Under the pieces are notes generated by a model. It saw only the letters and a program-made list of their open reading frames with translations, did no database searches and was not told the origin of the DNA. DNA of 64,000 nt from Mycobacterium sp. 1100029.7 (GTDB lineage Bacteria; Actinomycetota; Actinomycetes; Mycobacteriales; Mycobacteriaceae): contig NZ_LZSC01000063.1 in assembly GCF_001665235.1 (NCBI RefSeq), positions 1 through 64,000 of the forward strand. The letters run 5' to 3'. This document shows positions 16,683-25,018 of this stretch, piece after piece. The position numbers and the translations under genes are program-made. Position 1 is the stretch's first letter. Every line of letters starts with the position of its first letter.

Positions 16683-17023
16683 GCCGACTGGAGCTCCGCG
16701 CCCTGATCGCAGCCGTGTTGGCCGCGACGGTGGTGCTGGGCGCGGTGACCTGTGCCGCCTACGGGCTGACCATCGGGGCGTCGGCGCTGTCCATCTACGC
16801 GCTGGGAGTGGGCGCCTGGCTGTATCACTCGATCGAGCGCCTGATCGTGGCCCGCCGCATCAGCACGGTGCGGTCGGCGGCCAAGCCGCTGCAGCCGCTG
16901 TTGCCGGTGATGGCCGCCATCATGGGGCTGACCCAGGCGGTGGTGCGCTCGCTCGGCGACGTCGCCGAGCTGCCGGCGCGCGCGGGCCGACGGGTCATCG
17001 ACGGCGACAAAACCGAACGCTGA
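16679..17023 (+). CDS. Small membrane protein (Rv2532c-like)
   Basis: Protein of 114 aa, coupled to nusB by a GTGA overlap. Two hydrophobic segments at residues ~7-28 (ALIAAVLAATVVLGAVTCAA) and ~30-48 (LTIGASALSIYALGVGAWLY) are followed by a basic amphipathic region and a short tail. It matches the position and general shape of Rv2532c. Function unknown. Confidence 0.75.
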   Translation: MSRLELRALIAAVLAATVVLGAVTCAAYGLTIGASALSIYALGVGAWLYHSIERLIVARRISTVRSAAKPLQPLLPVMAAIMGLTQAVVRSLGDVAELPARAGRRVIDGDKTER

Positions 17024-17130
17024 CCATCACGTTGCTAGTGAGCGAAAAGATCACGTGGGCTACCCGCACCGGATAACAATGGAGCTGGACCGACGCCCAG
17101 CTCGCCCGCGCCACAAGAACAGGTGACGAC

Positions 17131-19977
17131 ATGAATCCCTACAGCGCTTACACGCGACGGTTGCGCGTCTCCGCGCTGGCGGCGGTGGCCAACCCGTCGT
17201 ACACGCGCATCGACACCTGGAACCTGCTCGACGATGCCTGCCGTCAGCTCGCCGAGGTCGACCTGGCCGGGCTGAACAAGACGCACGAGATGGCCAAGGT
17301 CAAGCGCCTGATGGACCGTCTCGCCGCCTACGAGCGGTACTGGCTGTACCCCGGCGCGCAGAACCTGGCGACCTACCGTGCGCACCTGGAAAGCCTGTCC
17401 ACGGTGCGGCTGGCCGAGGAAGTGTCGCTGGCGGTGCGGTTGCTCTCCGAATACGGCGATCGCACAGCGCTTTTCGACACCTCGGCGCCATTGGCCGACC
17501 AGGAGCTGGTGGCCCAGGCCAAGCAGCAGCAGTTCTACACGGTGCTGCTGGCCGACGACACGCCCACGATGGGGCCCGACAGCCTGGCCGAGAGCCTGCG
17601 GGCGCTGCGTGGCCCCTTCGACGACGTGCAGTTCGAGTTGCTGGTGGTGCCGAGCGTCGAGGATGCCATCACCGCGGTGGCCCTCAACGGCGAGATCCAG
17701 GCCGCGATCATCCGCCACGACGTCGCGCTGCGCTCGCGGGACCGGGTCCCGCTGATGAACACCCTGCTGGGCGTCACCGACGACCCCGTGAGCCGCGACT
17801 GCGGCACCGACTGCATCGAATGCGGCGAGTGGATTCGCGAGCTGCGGCCCCACATCGACCTGTATCTGCTCACCGACGAATCGATCGCGGCCGGCAGCGA
17901 CGAGGAAAACGACGTCTACGACCGGACGTTCTACCGGCTCAACGACGTCACCGACCTGTACAGCACGGTGGTCGCGGGAATCCGAAATCGTTTCGCCACA
18001 CCGTTTTTCGACGCGCTGCGGGCCTACGCCGACTCGCCGGTCGGTCAATTCCACGCGCTGCCCGTCGCGCGCGGCGCCAGCATCTTCAACTCGAGATCGC
18101 TGCAGGACATGGGCGAGTTCTACGGCCGCAACATCTTCATGGCCGAGACGTCCACCACCTCAGGTGGTTTGGACTCGCTACTCGACCCGCACGGCAACAT
18201 CAAGAAGGCGATGGACAAGGCCGCGCGAACGTGGAACTCCCACCAGACCTACTTCGTCACCAATGGGACGTCGACAGCCAACAAGATCGTCGTGCAGTCC
18301 CTGACCCGGCCGGGCGACATCGTGCTGATCGACCGCAACTGCCACAAGTCGCACCACTACGGTCTGGTGCTGGCCGGCGCCTACCCGCTGTATTTGGACG
18401 CTTACCCGTTGCCGCAGTTCGCGATCTACGGGGCGGTGTCGTTGCAGACCATCAAGCAGGCGCTGCTGGACCTCGAGGCGGCGGGCCAGCTCGACAAGGT
18501 GCGCATGCTGCTCGTGACCAACTGCATCTTCGACGGCGTCGTCTACAACCCGCAACGGGTGATGGAAGAGGTGCTGGCGATCAAGCCCGACATCTGCTTC
18601 CTCTGGGACGAGGCGTGGTACGCCTTTGCCACGGCCGTGCCGTGGGCCCGGCAACGGACCGCCATGGTGGCCGCCGACCGCCTCGAACAGATGCTCGCTT
18701 CGCCGGAATACGCTGCGGAATACCGTAATTGGGTTGCGTCGATGGAAAGGATCCCGCGATCGGAGTGGGTGAACCACCGGCTGCTGCCCGATCCCGCCAA
18801 GGCGCGGGTGCGGGTCTACGCGACGCACTCCACGCACAAGTCGCTGTCGGCTTTCCGGCAGGCGTCGATGATTCACGTGCGCGACCGGGACTTCAATTCG
18901 CGGGCCCGCGACGCGTTCGGAGAGGCCTTCCTGACGCACACCTCGACGTCGCCCAACCAGCAGCTGCTCGCCTCGCTGGACTTGGCGCGCCGGCAGGTCG
19001 ACATCGAGGGATTCCAGTTGGTCCGGCAGACCTACGACATGGCGCTGGTGTTCCGGCACCGGGTCCGCAAGGACCGGCTGATCAGCAAATGGTTCCGCAT
19101 TCTCGACGAATCCGATCTGGTGCCTGAGGAGTTCCGGGCGTCGGCGGTCAGCTCCTACCGCGAGGTGCGGCAGGGTGCGCTCGCGGAGTGGAACGAGGCG
19201 TGGCGCTCGGACCAGTTCGTGCTGGACCCGACGCGGGTCACCCTGTTCCTCGGCAACACCGGCATGAACGGGTACGACTTCCGCGAGAAGATCCTGATGG
19301 AGCGCTTCGGGATTCAGATCAACAAGACCTCGATCAACAGTGTGCTGCTGATCTTCACGATCGGGGTCACCTGGTCGAGCGTGCACCACCTGCTCGACGT
19401 GTTGCGCCGGGTGGCCACCGACCTGGACCGGGAGCGGGAATTGGCCAGCGCGGCCGACTGGACGCTGCACGAGCGCCGCGTCGAGGAGATCACCCAGGAC
19501 CTGCCGCACCTGCCCGACTTCAGCGAATTCGATATCGCGTTCAAGCCGGTGGACTCGTGTGCGTTCGGCGACATGCGGTCGGCGTTCTACGCCGGATACG
19601 AAGAGTCCGACCGCGAGTACGTGCAGATCGGCAGCGCCGGCCGGCGTATCGCCGAGGGCCGCAAGTTGGTGTCCACCACGTTTGTGGTGCCCTATCCGCC
19701 CGGTTTCCCGGTGCTGGTCCCGGGGCAGGTGGTGTCCAAGGAGATCCTGTACTTCCTGGCTCAGCTCGACGTCAAGGAAATCCACGGCTACAACCCGGAA
19801 CTCGGCCTGTCGGTGTTCACCGAGGAGGCGCTGACGCGGCTGGAAACGCAGCGAAGCGCGGCGGCGGCCGCGGTGGGCACCCCGTTCCCGGCGTTCGAAC
19901 TGCCCGCCGACACCTCGGTGTTGAACGGCGCCCGCAACGGCGACCGCGTCTCGCAGACCGTGACCGAGGACGCCTGA
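17131..19977 (+). CDS. PLP-dependent Orn/Lys/Arg decarboxylase family protein (Rv2531c-like)
   Basis: Protein of 948 aa, longer than the ~715-755 aa of enterobacterial acid-induced decarboxylases because of an N-terminal extension of about 130 residues. A receiver-like wing domain follows (FYTVLLADDTPTMGPDSLAE) and contains Cys224-x3-Cys228-x2-Cys231. The fold-type I core begins near residue 315: ETSTTSGGLDSLLDPHGNI, YFVTNGTSTANKIVVQ, RNCHKSHHYGLVLAGA, LWDEAWYAFA and the PLP lysine in THSTHKSLSAFRQ (Lys570). The C-terminal domain has EEITQDLP, VPYPPGFPVLVPGQ and EIHGYNP. Its amino-acid substrate is not predictable by eye, and no antiporter gene is adjacent. AGGTGA is the likely RBS. Confidence 0.88.
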   Translation: MNPYSAYTRRLRVSALAAVANPSYTRIDTWNLLDDACRQLAEVDLAGLNKTHEMAKVKRLMDRLAAYERYWLYPGAQNLATYRAHLESLSTVRLAEEVSLAVRLLSEYGDRTALFDTSAPLADQELVAQAKQQQFYTVLLADDTPTMGPDSLAESLRALRGPFDDVQFELLVVPSVEDAITAVALNGEIQAAIIRHDVALRSRDRVPLMNTLLGVTDDPVSRDCGTDCIECGEWIRELRPHIDLYLLTDESIAAGSDEENDVYDRTFYRLNDVTDLYSTVVAGIRNRFATPFFDALRAYADSPVGQFHALPVARGASIFNSRSLQDMGEFYGRNIFMAETSTTSGGLDSLLDPHGNIKKAMDKAARTWNSHQTYFVTNGTSTANKIVVQSLTRPGDIVLIDRNCHKSHHYGLVLAGAYPLYLDAYPLPQFAIYGAVSLQTIKQALLDLEAAGQLDKVRMLLVTNCIFDGVVYNPQRVMEEVLAIKPDICFLWDEAWYAFATAVPWARQRTAMVAADRLEQMLASPEYAAEYRNWVASMERIPRSEWVNHRLLPDPAKARVRVYATHSTHKSLSAFRQASMIHVRDRDFNSRARDAFGEAFLTHTSTSPNQQLLASLDLARRQVDIEGFQLVRQTYDMALVFRHRVRKDRLISKWFRILDESDLVPEEFRASAVSSYREVRQGALAEWNEAWRSDQFVLDPTRVTLFLGNTGMNGYDFREKILMERFGIQINKTSINSVLLIFTIGVTWSSVHHLLDVLRRVATDLDRERELASAADWTLHERRVEEITQDLPHLPDFSEFDIAFKPVDSCAFGDMRSAFYAGYEESDREYVQIGSAGRRIAEGRKLVSTTFVVPYPPGFPVLVPGQVVSKEILYFLAQLDVKEIHGYNPELGLSVFTEEALTRLETQRSAAAAAVGTPFPAFELPADTSVLNGARNGDRVSQTVTEDA

Positions 19978-19983
19978 CGGACC

Positions 19984-20352
19984 TCAGCCCAGGAAGCGGC
20001 CGATCGCGACGAACGCCGCGAGCAGCAGCAGAATCACGTTGACGGGCAACGGTTGTCGCTCGTTGCGTGTCAGGTGCACCCGCAGCGCGCCGATCTGCAC
20101 GACGACCAGGCCGACCGCGGCGATCGGTGTCAGGATGCGGGCGATGCCGGTCGCCACGGGCAGGATCACGCCGAGCGCGCCGAGGATCTCGACCGCGCCG
20201 AGCGCCTTCACGGCCCCGTCCGAGCTGTCCCTCATCCAGTCGAGTCGGCCCGTCGCCACGAGTTGCTCACGAGGCCGAAGGACCTTGAGCCCGCCCGCGA
20301 CGAGATAGACGAAGGCGAGCAGGCCCTGCGCCGTCCACAATGCAATGTTCAC
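19984..20352 (-). CDS. DoxX-like membrane protein
   Basis: Protein of 122 aa from the GTG at 20352; a TTG at 20364 is the alternative. It has four hydrophobic helices of the DoxX/DoxD type: ALWTAQGLLAFVYLVAGGLK, AVEILGALGVILPVATGI, ILTPIAAVGLVVVQIGALRV and LPVNVILLLLAAFVAIGRFL. RLDWMRD and the helix 2 EILGALG stretch are typical. DoxX proteins often accompany redox-responsive regulators. Here the gene is divergent from an HxlR regulator across a 135-bp gap with repeats. Function unknown. Confidence 0.85.
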   Translation of the reverse strand: MNIALWTAQGLLAFVYLVAGGLKVLRPREQLVATGRLDWMRDSSDGAVKALGAVEILGALGVILPVATGIARILTPIAAVGLVVVQIGALRVHLTRNERQPLPVNVILLLLAAFVAIGRFLG

Positions 20353-20380
20353 GGAAGTCCCCAATCGTTACGATTTGTGC

Positions 20381-20428
20381 CTAGCCACATCCGGCCACAT
20401 CCGGCCACATCCAGCCACATCGTGTGGC
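20381..20428. promoter_or_regulatory. Four 10-bp tandem repeats and a palindrome between doxX-like and hxlR-like genes
   Basis: GCCACAT recurs every 10 bp (copies ending at 20390, 20400, 20410 and 20420) in units of the form CCGGCCACAT. The last copy forms a 6-bp inverted repeat, GCCACA-TCG-TGTGGC (20414-20428). A helical-turn period on one face of DNA in a divergent gap next to an HxlR gene suggests an operator array. The link to that regulator is inference. Confidence 0.55.
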
Positions 20429-20487
20429 AGCGCCGGGGCACATCCAAAAGGCACATCGATGTATGCATCCAGGACGAAGACCTAGCT

Positions 20488-20907
20488 ATGACGCAGATCA
20501 CAAAGACGACGCCGATCCCCAAGGGCGGCGCGGTGCGGGAGGTGCTCGACCGCGTCGGCGACAAGTGGAGTCTGCTGGTGATCGGCACACTGCGCGGCGG
20601 GCCGATGCGGTTCGGCGCGCTAGCGGAAACCGTGGAAGGCATTTCGCAGCGGATGCTCACCCTGACGCTCAAGCACCTCGTCGAGGATGGTCTGGTCGAT
20701 CGCACGGCCTACGCCGAGGTGCCGCCGCGGGTGGAGTACGAGTTGACCGAACTCGGGCGGACCCTGGTGCCGCTGGTGATGGCCCTTGCCGAGTGGGCCA
20801 TGGCGCACCGCGAGGAGATCAATGCCAACCGCACCGCCCGCGTCGACACCGACGGTTCGGCTCACCGGGATCGCAAAGCCGCCGGCGCATCGCAGGTGGC
20901 GCAATAG
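20488..20907 (+). CDS. HxlR-family transcriptional regulator
   Basis: Winged-helix regulator of 139 aa. The HxlR hallmarks are VREVLDRVGDKWSLLVIGTL, PMRFGALAETVEGISQRMLT, LTLKHLVEDGLVDRTAYAEV, PPRVEYELTELGRTLVPLV and a final ALAEWA helix. It lacks the N-terminal cysteine found in many HxlR sensors, so redox sensing is not supported. It is divergent from the DoxX-like gene, which is its likely target. The C-terminal ~30 residues are hydrophilic and unstructured. Confidence 0.88.
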   Translation: MTQITKTTPIPKGGAVREVLDRVGDKWSLLVIGTLRGGPMRFGALAETVEGISQRMLTLTLKHLVEDGLVDRTAYAEVPPRVEYELTELGRTLVPLVMALAEWAMAHREEINANRTARVDTDGSAHRDRKAAGASQVAQ

Positions 20908-21018
20908 TCATTGGCGCTCGGGTTTGCGCTGGTCGCCGCTGAACGCCGCCCGGCGCAATAGGTCGGCCCGCGGTCGCAGGCGCCGATCGCTCACCCCAAA
21001 AGTGGCCCTGAGCTGCGT

Positions 21019-21024
21019 TAGCGT
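21019..21024 (+). promoter_or_regulatory. -10 element (TAGCGT) of the predicted leaderless GntR-headed operon
   Basis: TAGCGT fits TAnnnT and ends 6 nt before the GTG at 21031. No strong -35 is visible. It would drive the six-gene operon that ends at 27711. Confidence 0.5.
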
Positions 21025-21030
21025 GACGGC

Positions 21031-21768
21031 GTGGCTGAGGCGATTCCCATTCGCGGACCCCGGGCCGATCGTGCCCGCCGGGTCGCCGACGTGCTGCGCC
21101 AGCAGATCCACGCCGCGCCCTACTCCGACGGCCTGCCCACCGAGACCGATCTGGCGGCCGAATTCGCGGTGTCGCGCAACACCATTCGCGAGGCACTGAG
21201 CATCCTCAAACACGAGGGCCTGATCGACCGCGGACCCAAGGTCGGCACCCACGTCGCACAACGCAAATACGACCACCGCATCGACTCGCTGTTGGGGCTC
21301 AAAGAGACCTTCAAACACGTCGGCGAAGTCCGCAACGAGGTGCGCGCCGCCATGCCGGTGGTCGCCCCGCCCGCGGTCGCCAGCCGGTTGCGGCTGCAGC
21401 CGGGGGAGCAGGCGGTGTTCATCGAGCGGTTGCGCTACCTCGGCGACCTGCCGCTGAGCCTCGACCTGACCTACCTGAGCCCCGATATCGGAAGCCAGCT
21501 GCTGGGGCACCCGCTGGAAACCCACGACCTGTTCGGGCTGATCGAACAGGTCACCGGGCAGCGGCTGGGCTCGGCGTCGCTGGCGCTGGAAGCCATTCCC
21601 GCTGACGCGCACTCCGCGGCCACCCTTCAGGTGCCCGACGGCGCGTCGCTGCTCATGCTCGAGCGCCTCAGCAGCCTCGAGGACGGCAGGCCCGTCGACC
21701 TCGAATACATCCGGATGCGCGGCGATCGAATCACCATGCGCGGCAACCTAACTAGGAGTAAGCCATGA
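21031..21768 (+). CDS. GntR-family (HutC/UTRA) transcriptional regulator of the redox-importer operon
   Basis: Protein of 245 aa from the GTG at 21031. The N-terminal winged helix reads VADVLRQQIHAAPYSDGLPT and FAVSRNTIREALSILKHEGLI. A UTRA ligand-binding domain follows (AVFIERLRYLGDLPLSLDLT, LEAIPADAHSAATLQVPDGA, LEYIRMRGDRI). HutC-type GntR proteins usually sense a small metabolite of the pathway they control. The stop overlaps the ferredoxin start by 4 nt, so the regulator is co-translated with its presumed targets. Confidence 0.9.
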   Translation: MAEAIPIRGPRADRARRVADVLRQQIHAAPYSDGLPTETDLAAEFAVSRNTIREALSILKHEGLIDRGPKVGTHVAQRKYDHRIDSLLGLKETFKHVGEVRNEVRAAMPVVAPPAVASRLRLQPGEQAVFIERLRYLGDLPLSLDLTYLSPDIGSQLLGHPLETHDLFGLIEQVTGQRLGSASLALEAIPADAHSAATLQVPDGASLLMLERLSSLEDGRPVDLEYIRMRGDRITMRGNLTRSKP

Positions 21769-21995
21769 CGCTGGTCAACAACAACCGGGTCGACGTGCCG
21801 GTCACGATCGACGAATCGCTGTGTATCGACGGCTGTACCCTCTGCGTCGAGATCTGTCCGCTGGACGCGCTGGCCATCAACCCCGACACCGGCAAGGCGT
21901 ACATGCACGTCGACGAATGCTGGTACTGCGGCCCCTGCGCCGCTCGCTGCCCGACGGGTGCTGTCACCGTCAACATGCCGTATCTACTTCGCTGA
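21765..21995 (+). CDS. Two-[4Fe-4S] ferredoxin resembling the cluster domain of AprB
   Basis: Protein of 76 aa with two cluster motifs: Cys20-x3-Cys24-x2-Cys27-x3-Cys31-Pro and Cys52-x2-Cys55-x2-Cys58-x3-Cys62-Pro. The first has one residue more than the usual Cx2Cx2Cx3CP. The second half (KAYMHVDECWYCGPCAARCP, then TGAVTVNMPYLLR) parallels APS reductase beta subunit, which has an ACWECYSCVKICPQGAI-type stretch followed by PY. AprB's C-terminal extension is missing here. It probably passes electrons to or from the flavoprotein encoded at the end of the operon. It overlaps the GntR stop by 4 nt. Confidence 0.85.
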   Translation: MTLVNNNRVDVPVTIDESLCIDGCTLCVEICPLDALAINPDTGKAYMHVDECWYCGPCAARCPTGAVTVNMPYLLR

Positions 21996-22020
21996 AAAAG
22001 CCTACAGCCCAGGATCTTTC

Positions 22021-23409
22021 ATGAAACGACACGCCATTGCGCTGGTGTCGGTTGCCGCCGCGATCATCGCGGTGGTGTCCGGATGCTCGCTCGAATCACT
22101 CTCGGCGTCCTCCGGTGTGGTCAATGTGGTCATCGGCTACCAGTCCAAGACCATCAACACCGTGACCGCCGGGACACTGCTACGCGCCCAGGGTTACCTC
22201 GAACACCGGCTCGCCGACATCACCACCCGCACCGGCACCAAATACGCGGTCCGGTGGCAGGACTACGACACCGGCGCCCCGATCACCGCGCAGATGCTGG
22301 CCGAGAAGATCGACATCGGCTCGATGGGGGATTACCCCATGCTGATCAACGGCTCCAAGACGCAGACCAACCCGCTGGCGAAAACCGAGATCGTCTCGAT
22401 CACCGGCTACAACCCCAAGGGCGCGCTGAACATGGTGGTGGTGGCGCCCGGTTCGTCGGCGACGAACCTGAGCGACCTGGCCGGATCGAAGGTCTCGGCC
22501 AGTGTCGGCTCGGCCGGGCACGGCACCTTGGTGCGGGCGCTCGATAGGGCCGGAATCACCGGCGTCGAGGTACTCAATCAGCAACCGCAGGTAGGTGCGT
22601 CCGCACTGGAATCCGGTCAGGTACAGGGCCTTTCGCAGTTCGTCGCGTGGCCCGGGCTGCTGGTGTTTCAAGGCAAGGCCAAGTTGCTCTACGACGGTGC
22701 CGAATTGAATCTGCCCACCCTGCACGGTGTGGTGATCCGGCGCTCCTATGCGTCGGCGCATCCCGAGGTGCTGGGCGCCTTCCTGCAGGCGCAACTGGAC
22801 GCCACCGACTTCCTCAACCAGAAACCGCTGGAGGCGGCCCGCATCGTCGCCCGGTCCAGCGGACTGCCGCAGGAAGTGGTGTACCTCTACAACGGACCCG
22901 GGGGTACCTCGTTCGACACCACGCTCAAGCCGTCGCTGGTCGATGCCTTGAAAAATGATGTGCCATACCTGAAGTCGATCGGCGACTTCGCCGATCTCGA
23001 CGTCAGCGGCTTCGTCCAGGACGCGCCGCTGCGGGCGGTGTTCGGGGCTCGCGGCCTGCACTACGACGCGACCCGGGCCGCCACCGCCAACCCGTCCCTG
23101 CTCGCCGGCGACCCGGCCCAGGCGAGTGAATTATGGCTGGACGGAACGGATTCCACCCAGACGGTGCCCAATCCGACCAGTCTGCTGCACGCGGTCCGAG
23201 ACGCCACCGCCCACGGCAGCAAGGTTCGCGCCGCCTATGTTCCCGACGCCGAGCTGGGAACCCGGTGGTTCGCCGACAAGGCGGTCTGGGTGCAAGACGG
23301 CCCGAATTACCTGCCGTTCGGTACCCCGGCCGGTGCCCATCGTTACCTTGCCGCCCACCCTGGCGGTGTCATCGTGAGTTACCAACAGGCCCTTGGAGGT
23401 TCGGTATGA
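22021..23409 (+). CDS. ABC-transporter substrate-binding lipoprotein (NitT/TauT/SsuA type) with a NosL-like C-terminus
   Basis: Protein of 462 aa. The signal peptide ends in a lipobox (AVVSGCS, Cys22), so it is membrane-anchored outside the cell. The binding fold shows VVIGYQSKTINTVTAGTLLR, LAEKIDIGSMGDYPMLING, VVVAPGSSATNLSDLAGSKV, LYDGAELNLPTLHGVVIRRS and SGLPQEVVYLYNGPGG, typical of sulfonate/nitrate/thiamine-precursor binders. After about residue 405 a separate segment (RWFADKAVWVQDG, then YLPFGTPAGAHRYLAAHPGG and VIVSYQQA) resembles the end of NosL, a copper-binding lipoprotein. That fusion is unusual. The stop overlaps the permease start by 4 nt. Confidence 0.82.
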   Translation: MKRHAIALVSVAAAIIAVVSGCSLESLSASSGVVNVVIGYQSKTINTVTAGTLLRAQGYLEHRLADITTRTGTKYAVRWQDYDTGAPITAQMLAEKIDIGSMGDYPMLINGSKTQTNPLAKTEIVSITGYNPKGALNMVVVAPGSSATNLSDLAGSKVSASVGSAGHGTLVRALDRAGITGVEVLNQQPQVGASALESGQVQGLSQFVAWPGLLVFQGKAKLLYDGAELNLPTLHGVVIRRSYASAHPEVLGAFLQAQLDATDFLNQKPLEAARIVARSSGLPQEVVYLYNGPGGTSFDTTLKPSLVDALKNDVPYLKSIGDFADLDVSGFVQDAPLRAVFGARGLHYDATRAATANPSLLAGDPAQASELWLDGTDSTQTVPNPTSLLHAVRDATAHGSKVRAAYVPDAELGTRWFADKAVWVQDGPNYLPFGTPAGAHRYLAAHPGGVIVSYQQALGGSV

Positions 23410-24278
23410 CTGCTTATCTGACCGGCGACCCGGCCGCCCCGGTCACCGGCCAAGTCGTCGACGCCATTCCGGCGGCCGGCACACCGCGACGTGCCGCCTC
23501 GCCGTGGCAGTGGCGGCTGCTGCGGCTCGCCTCGGTCGTCGCCGCGATCGGCCTGTGGCAGGTACTCACCGCCGACAAGGTGCGGCTGCTGCTGCGCTTC
23601 GACACGCTGCCCACCGTCACCGACATCGTGCACGCGCTGCAGCGCCGGCTCGGAACCTACGAGTACTGGCTTGACCTGGCGCAGTCGTTGATCCGCATCC
23701 TCACCGGCTTCGGGCTGGCCGCGGTGATCGGCGTCGCGACCGGCGCGCTGCTGGGCCGGTCCCGGTTGTTTGCCAACACCTTTGGCCCGCTGGCCGAGCT
23801 GGCGCGGCCCATCCCGGCGATCGCGATAGTTCCGGTGGCGATCCTGCTGTTCCCGACCGACGAGGCCGGCATCGTGTTCATCACCTTCCTCGCGGCCTAC
23901 TTTCCGATCATGGTCAGCACCCGGCACGCGGTGCGGGCGCTGCCGACGCTGTGGGAAGACTCGGTGCGCACGCTCGGCGGCAATCGCTGGGACGTGCTGA
24001 ATCAGGTGGTGCTGCCGGGCATCCTGCCCGGGGTGTTCGGCGGGTTGTCGGTCGGCATGGGCGTGTCGTGGATCTGTGTGATCTCCGCCGAGATGATCTC
24101 GGGCCGTCTCGGCATCGGTTACCGCACCTGGCAGGACTACACGGTGCTGGCCTACCCCCAGGTGTTCGTCGGGATCATCACCATTGGCGTACTCGGCTTC
24201 GCGACGGCCGCGGCCGTCGAGGTGGTCGGCCGTCGGGTGACCAGTTGGCTGCCGCGCGCAGAGGAGGAAAACCGATGA
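23406..24278 (+). CDS. ABC-transporter permease, SsuC/TauC type
   Basis: Protein of 290 aa with a ~35-residue hydrophilic N-terminus and about six membrane segments. The BPD_transp_1 coupling region is visible as SVRTLGGNRWDVLNQVVLPG, ILPGVFGGLSVGMGVSWICV (the EAA-like loop). Also typical of the sulfonate/nitrate permease group are PLAELARPIPAIAIVPVAIL and AEMISGRLGIGYRTWQDY. It overlaps the substrate-binding protein and ATPase genes by 4 nt each. Confidence 0.92.
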   Translation: MTAYLTGDPAAPVTGQVVDAIPAAGTPRRAASPWQWRLLRLASVVAAIGLWQVLTADKVRLLLRFDTLPTVTDIVHALQRRLGTYEYWLDLAQSLIRILTGFGLAAVIGVATGALLGRSRLFANTFGPLAELARPIPAIAIVPVAILLFPTDEAGIVFITFLAAYFPIMVSTRHAVRALPTLWEDSVRTLGGNRWDVLNQVVLPGILPGVFGGLSVGMGVSWICVISAEMISGRLGIGYRTWQDYTVLAYPQVFVGIITIGVLGFATAAAVEVVGRRVTSWLPRAEEENR

Positions 24279-25018
24279 CCGTCGGTATGAGTTTGGAGCT
24301 GGATCGAGTTCGCTTGTCCTACACCGGGGAACCGGTGATCGAGGACCTGAGCCTGGCGGTGCGCCCCGGCGAGATCCTGGTGCTCACCGGCCCCTCGGGT
24401 TGCGGCAAGTCGACGGTGCTGCGCGCCCTGGCCGGATTGCTGCGGCCCGACGACGGCCGAATTCTGGCCGACGGCGCCGACGTGGTCACCACCTCGGGGG
24501 ACCGCGGCATGGTGTTCCAGGACAACGCGCTGCTGCCGTGGCGCACAGTGCGCTCCAACATCGAGCTGGCGCTGCGGTTGCGGGGTGTGCCGCGCGCCGG
24601 CCGGCGCGCGGAAGCGGACCGCTGGATCTCCGAACTCGGTCTCACCGGCTTCGGTGACTATCTGCCCAAGAGCTTGTCCGGCGGGATGCGCCAGCGGGTG
24701 CAACTGGCGCGCGGCCTGGCCGGGACGCCGCGCGCGGTGATGATGGACGAGCCGTTCGGCGCGCTCGACACCCAGACCCGAACCGCGATGCAGCGGTTGC
24801 TGATCGACACCTGGCGGGCCCATCCGACGACGATCGTCTTCGTCACCCACGACGTCGACGAGGCGTTGCTGCTCGGTGACCGCATCGCCGTGCTCGGCAA
24901 GGCCGGCCAGCCGCTGCGCACCCTGATCGACGTGCCGGAGCCACGTGTCGATCAGCAGCGCGCCGCTCTTCGTGCTGAAGTTATTGCCGCACTGGATCAT
25001 TCGGCGGTGGCGGCATGA
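24275..25018 (+). CDS. ABC-transporter ATP-binding protein, SsuB/TauB type
   Basis: Protein of 247 aa. Walker A is LTGPSGCGKSTVLRALAGLL, the Q-loop MVFQDNALLPWRTVRSNIEL, the signature LSGGMRQRVQLARGLA, Walker B AVMMDEPFGALD, and the switch FVTHDVDEALLLGDRIAVL. The Q-loop 'LLPW' form is characteristic of sulfonate/taurine/nitrate importers. The gene overlaps its neighbours on both sides by 4 nt. Confidence 0.95.
   Translation: MTVGMSLELDRVRLSYTGEPVIEDLSLAVRPGEILVLTGPSGCGKSTVLRALAGLLRPDDGRILADGADVVTTSGDRGMVFQDNALLPWRTVRSNIELALRLRGVPRAGRRAEADRWISELGLTGFGDYLPKSLSGGMRQRVQLARGLAGTPRAVMMDEPFGALDTQTRTAMQRLLIDTWRAHPTTIVFVTHDVDEALLLGDRIAVLGKAGQPLRTLIDVPEPRVDQQRAALRAEVIAALDHSAVAA

Noticed and set aside
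20908..21018. A small gene between the HxlR and GntR genes
   Set aside because: No frame has a plausible start, RBS and protein-like composition. The stretch is best seen as the HxlR 3' end region and the GntR promoter.
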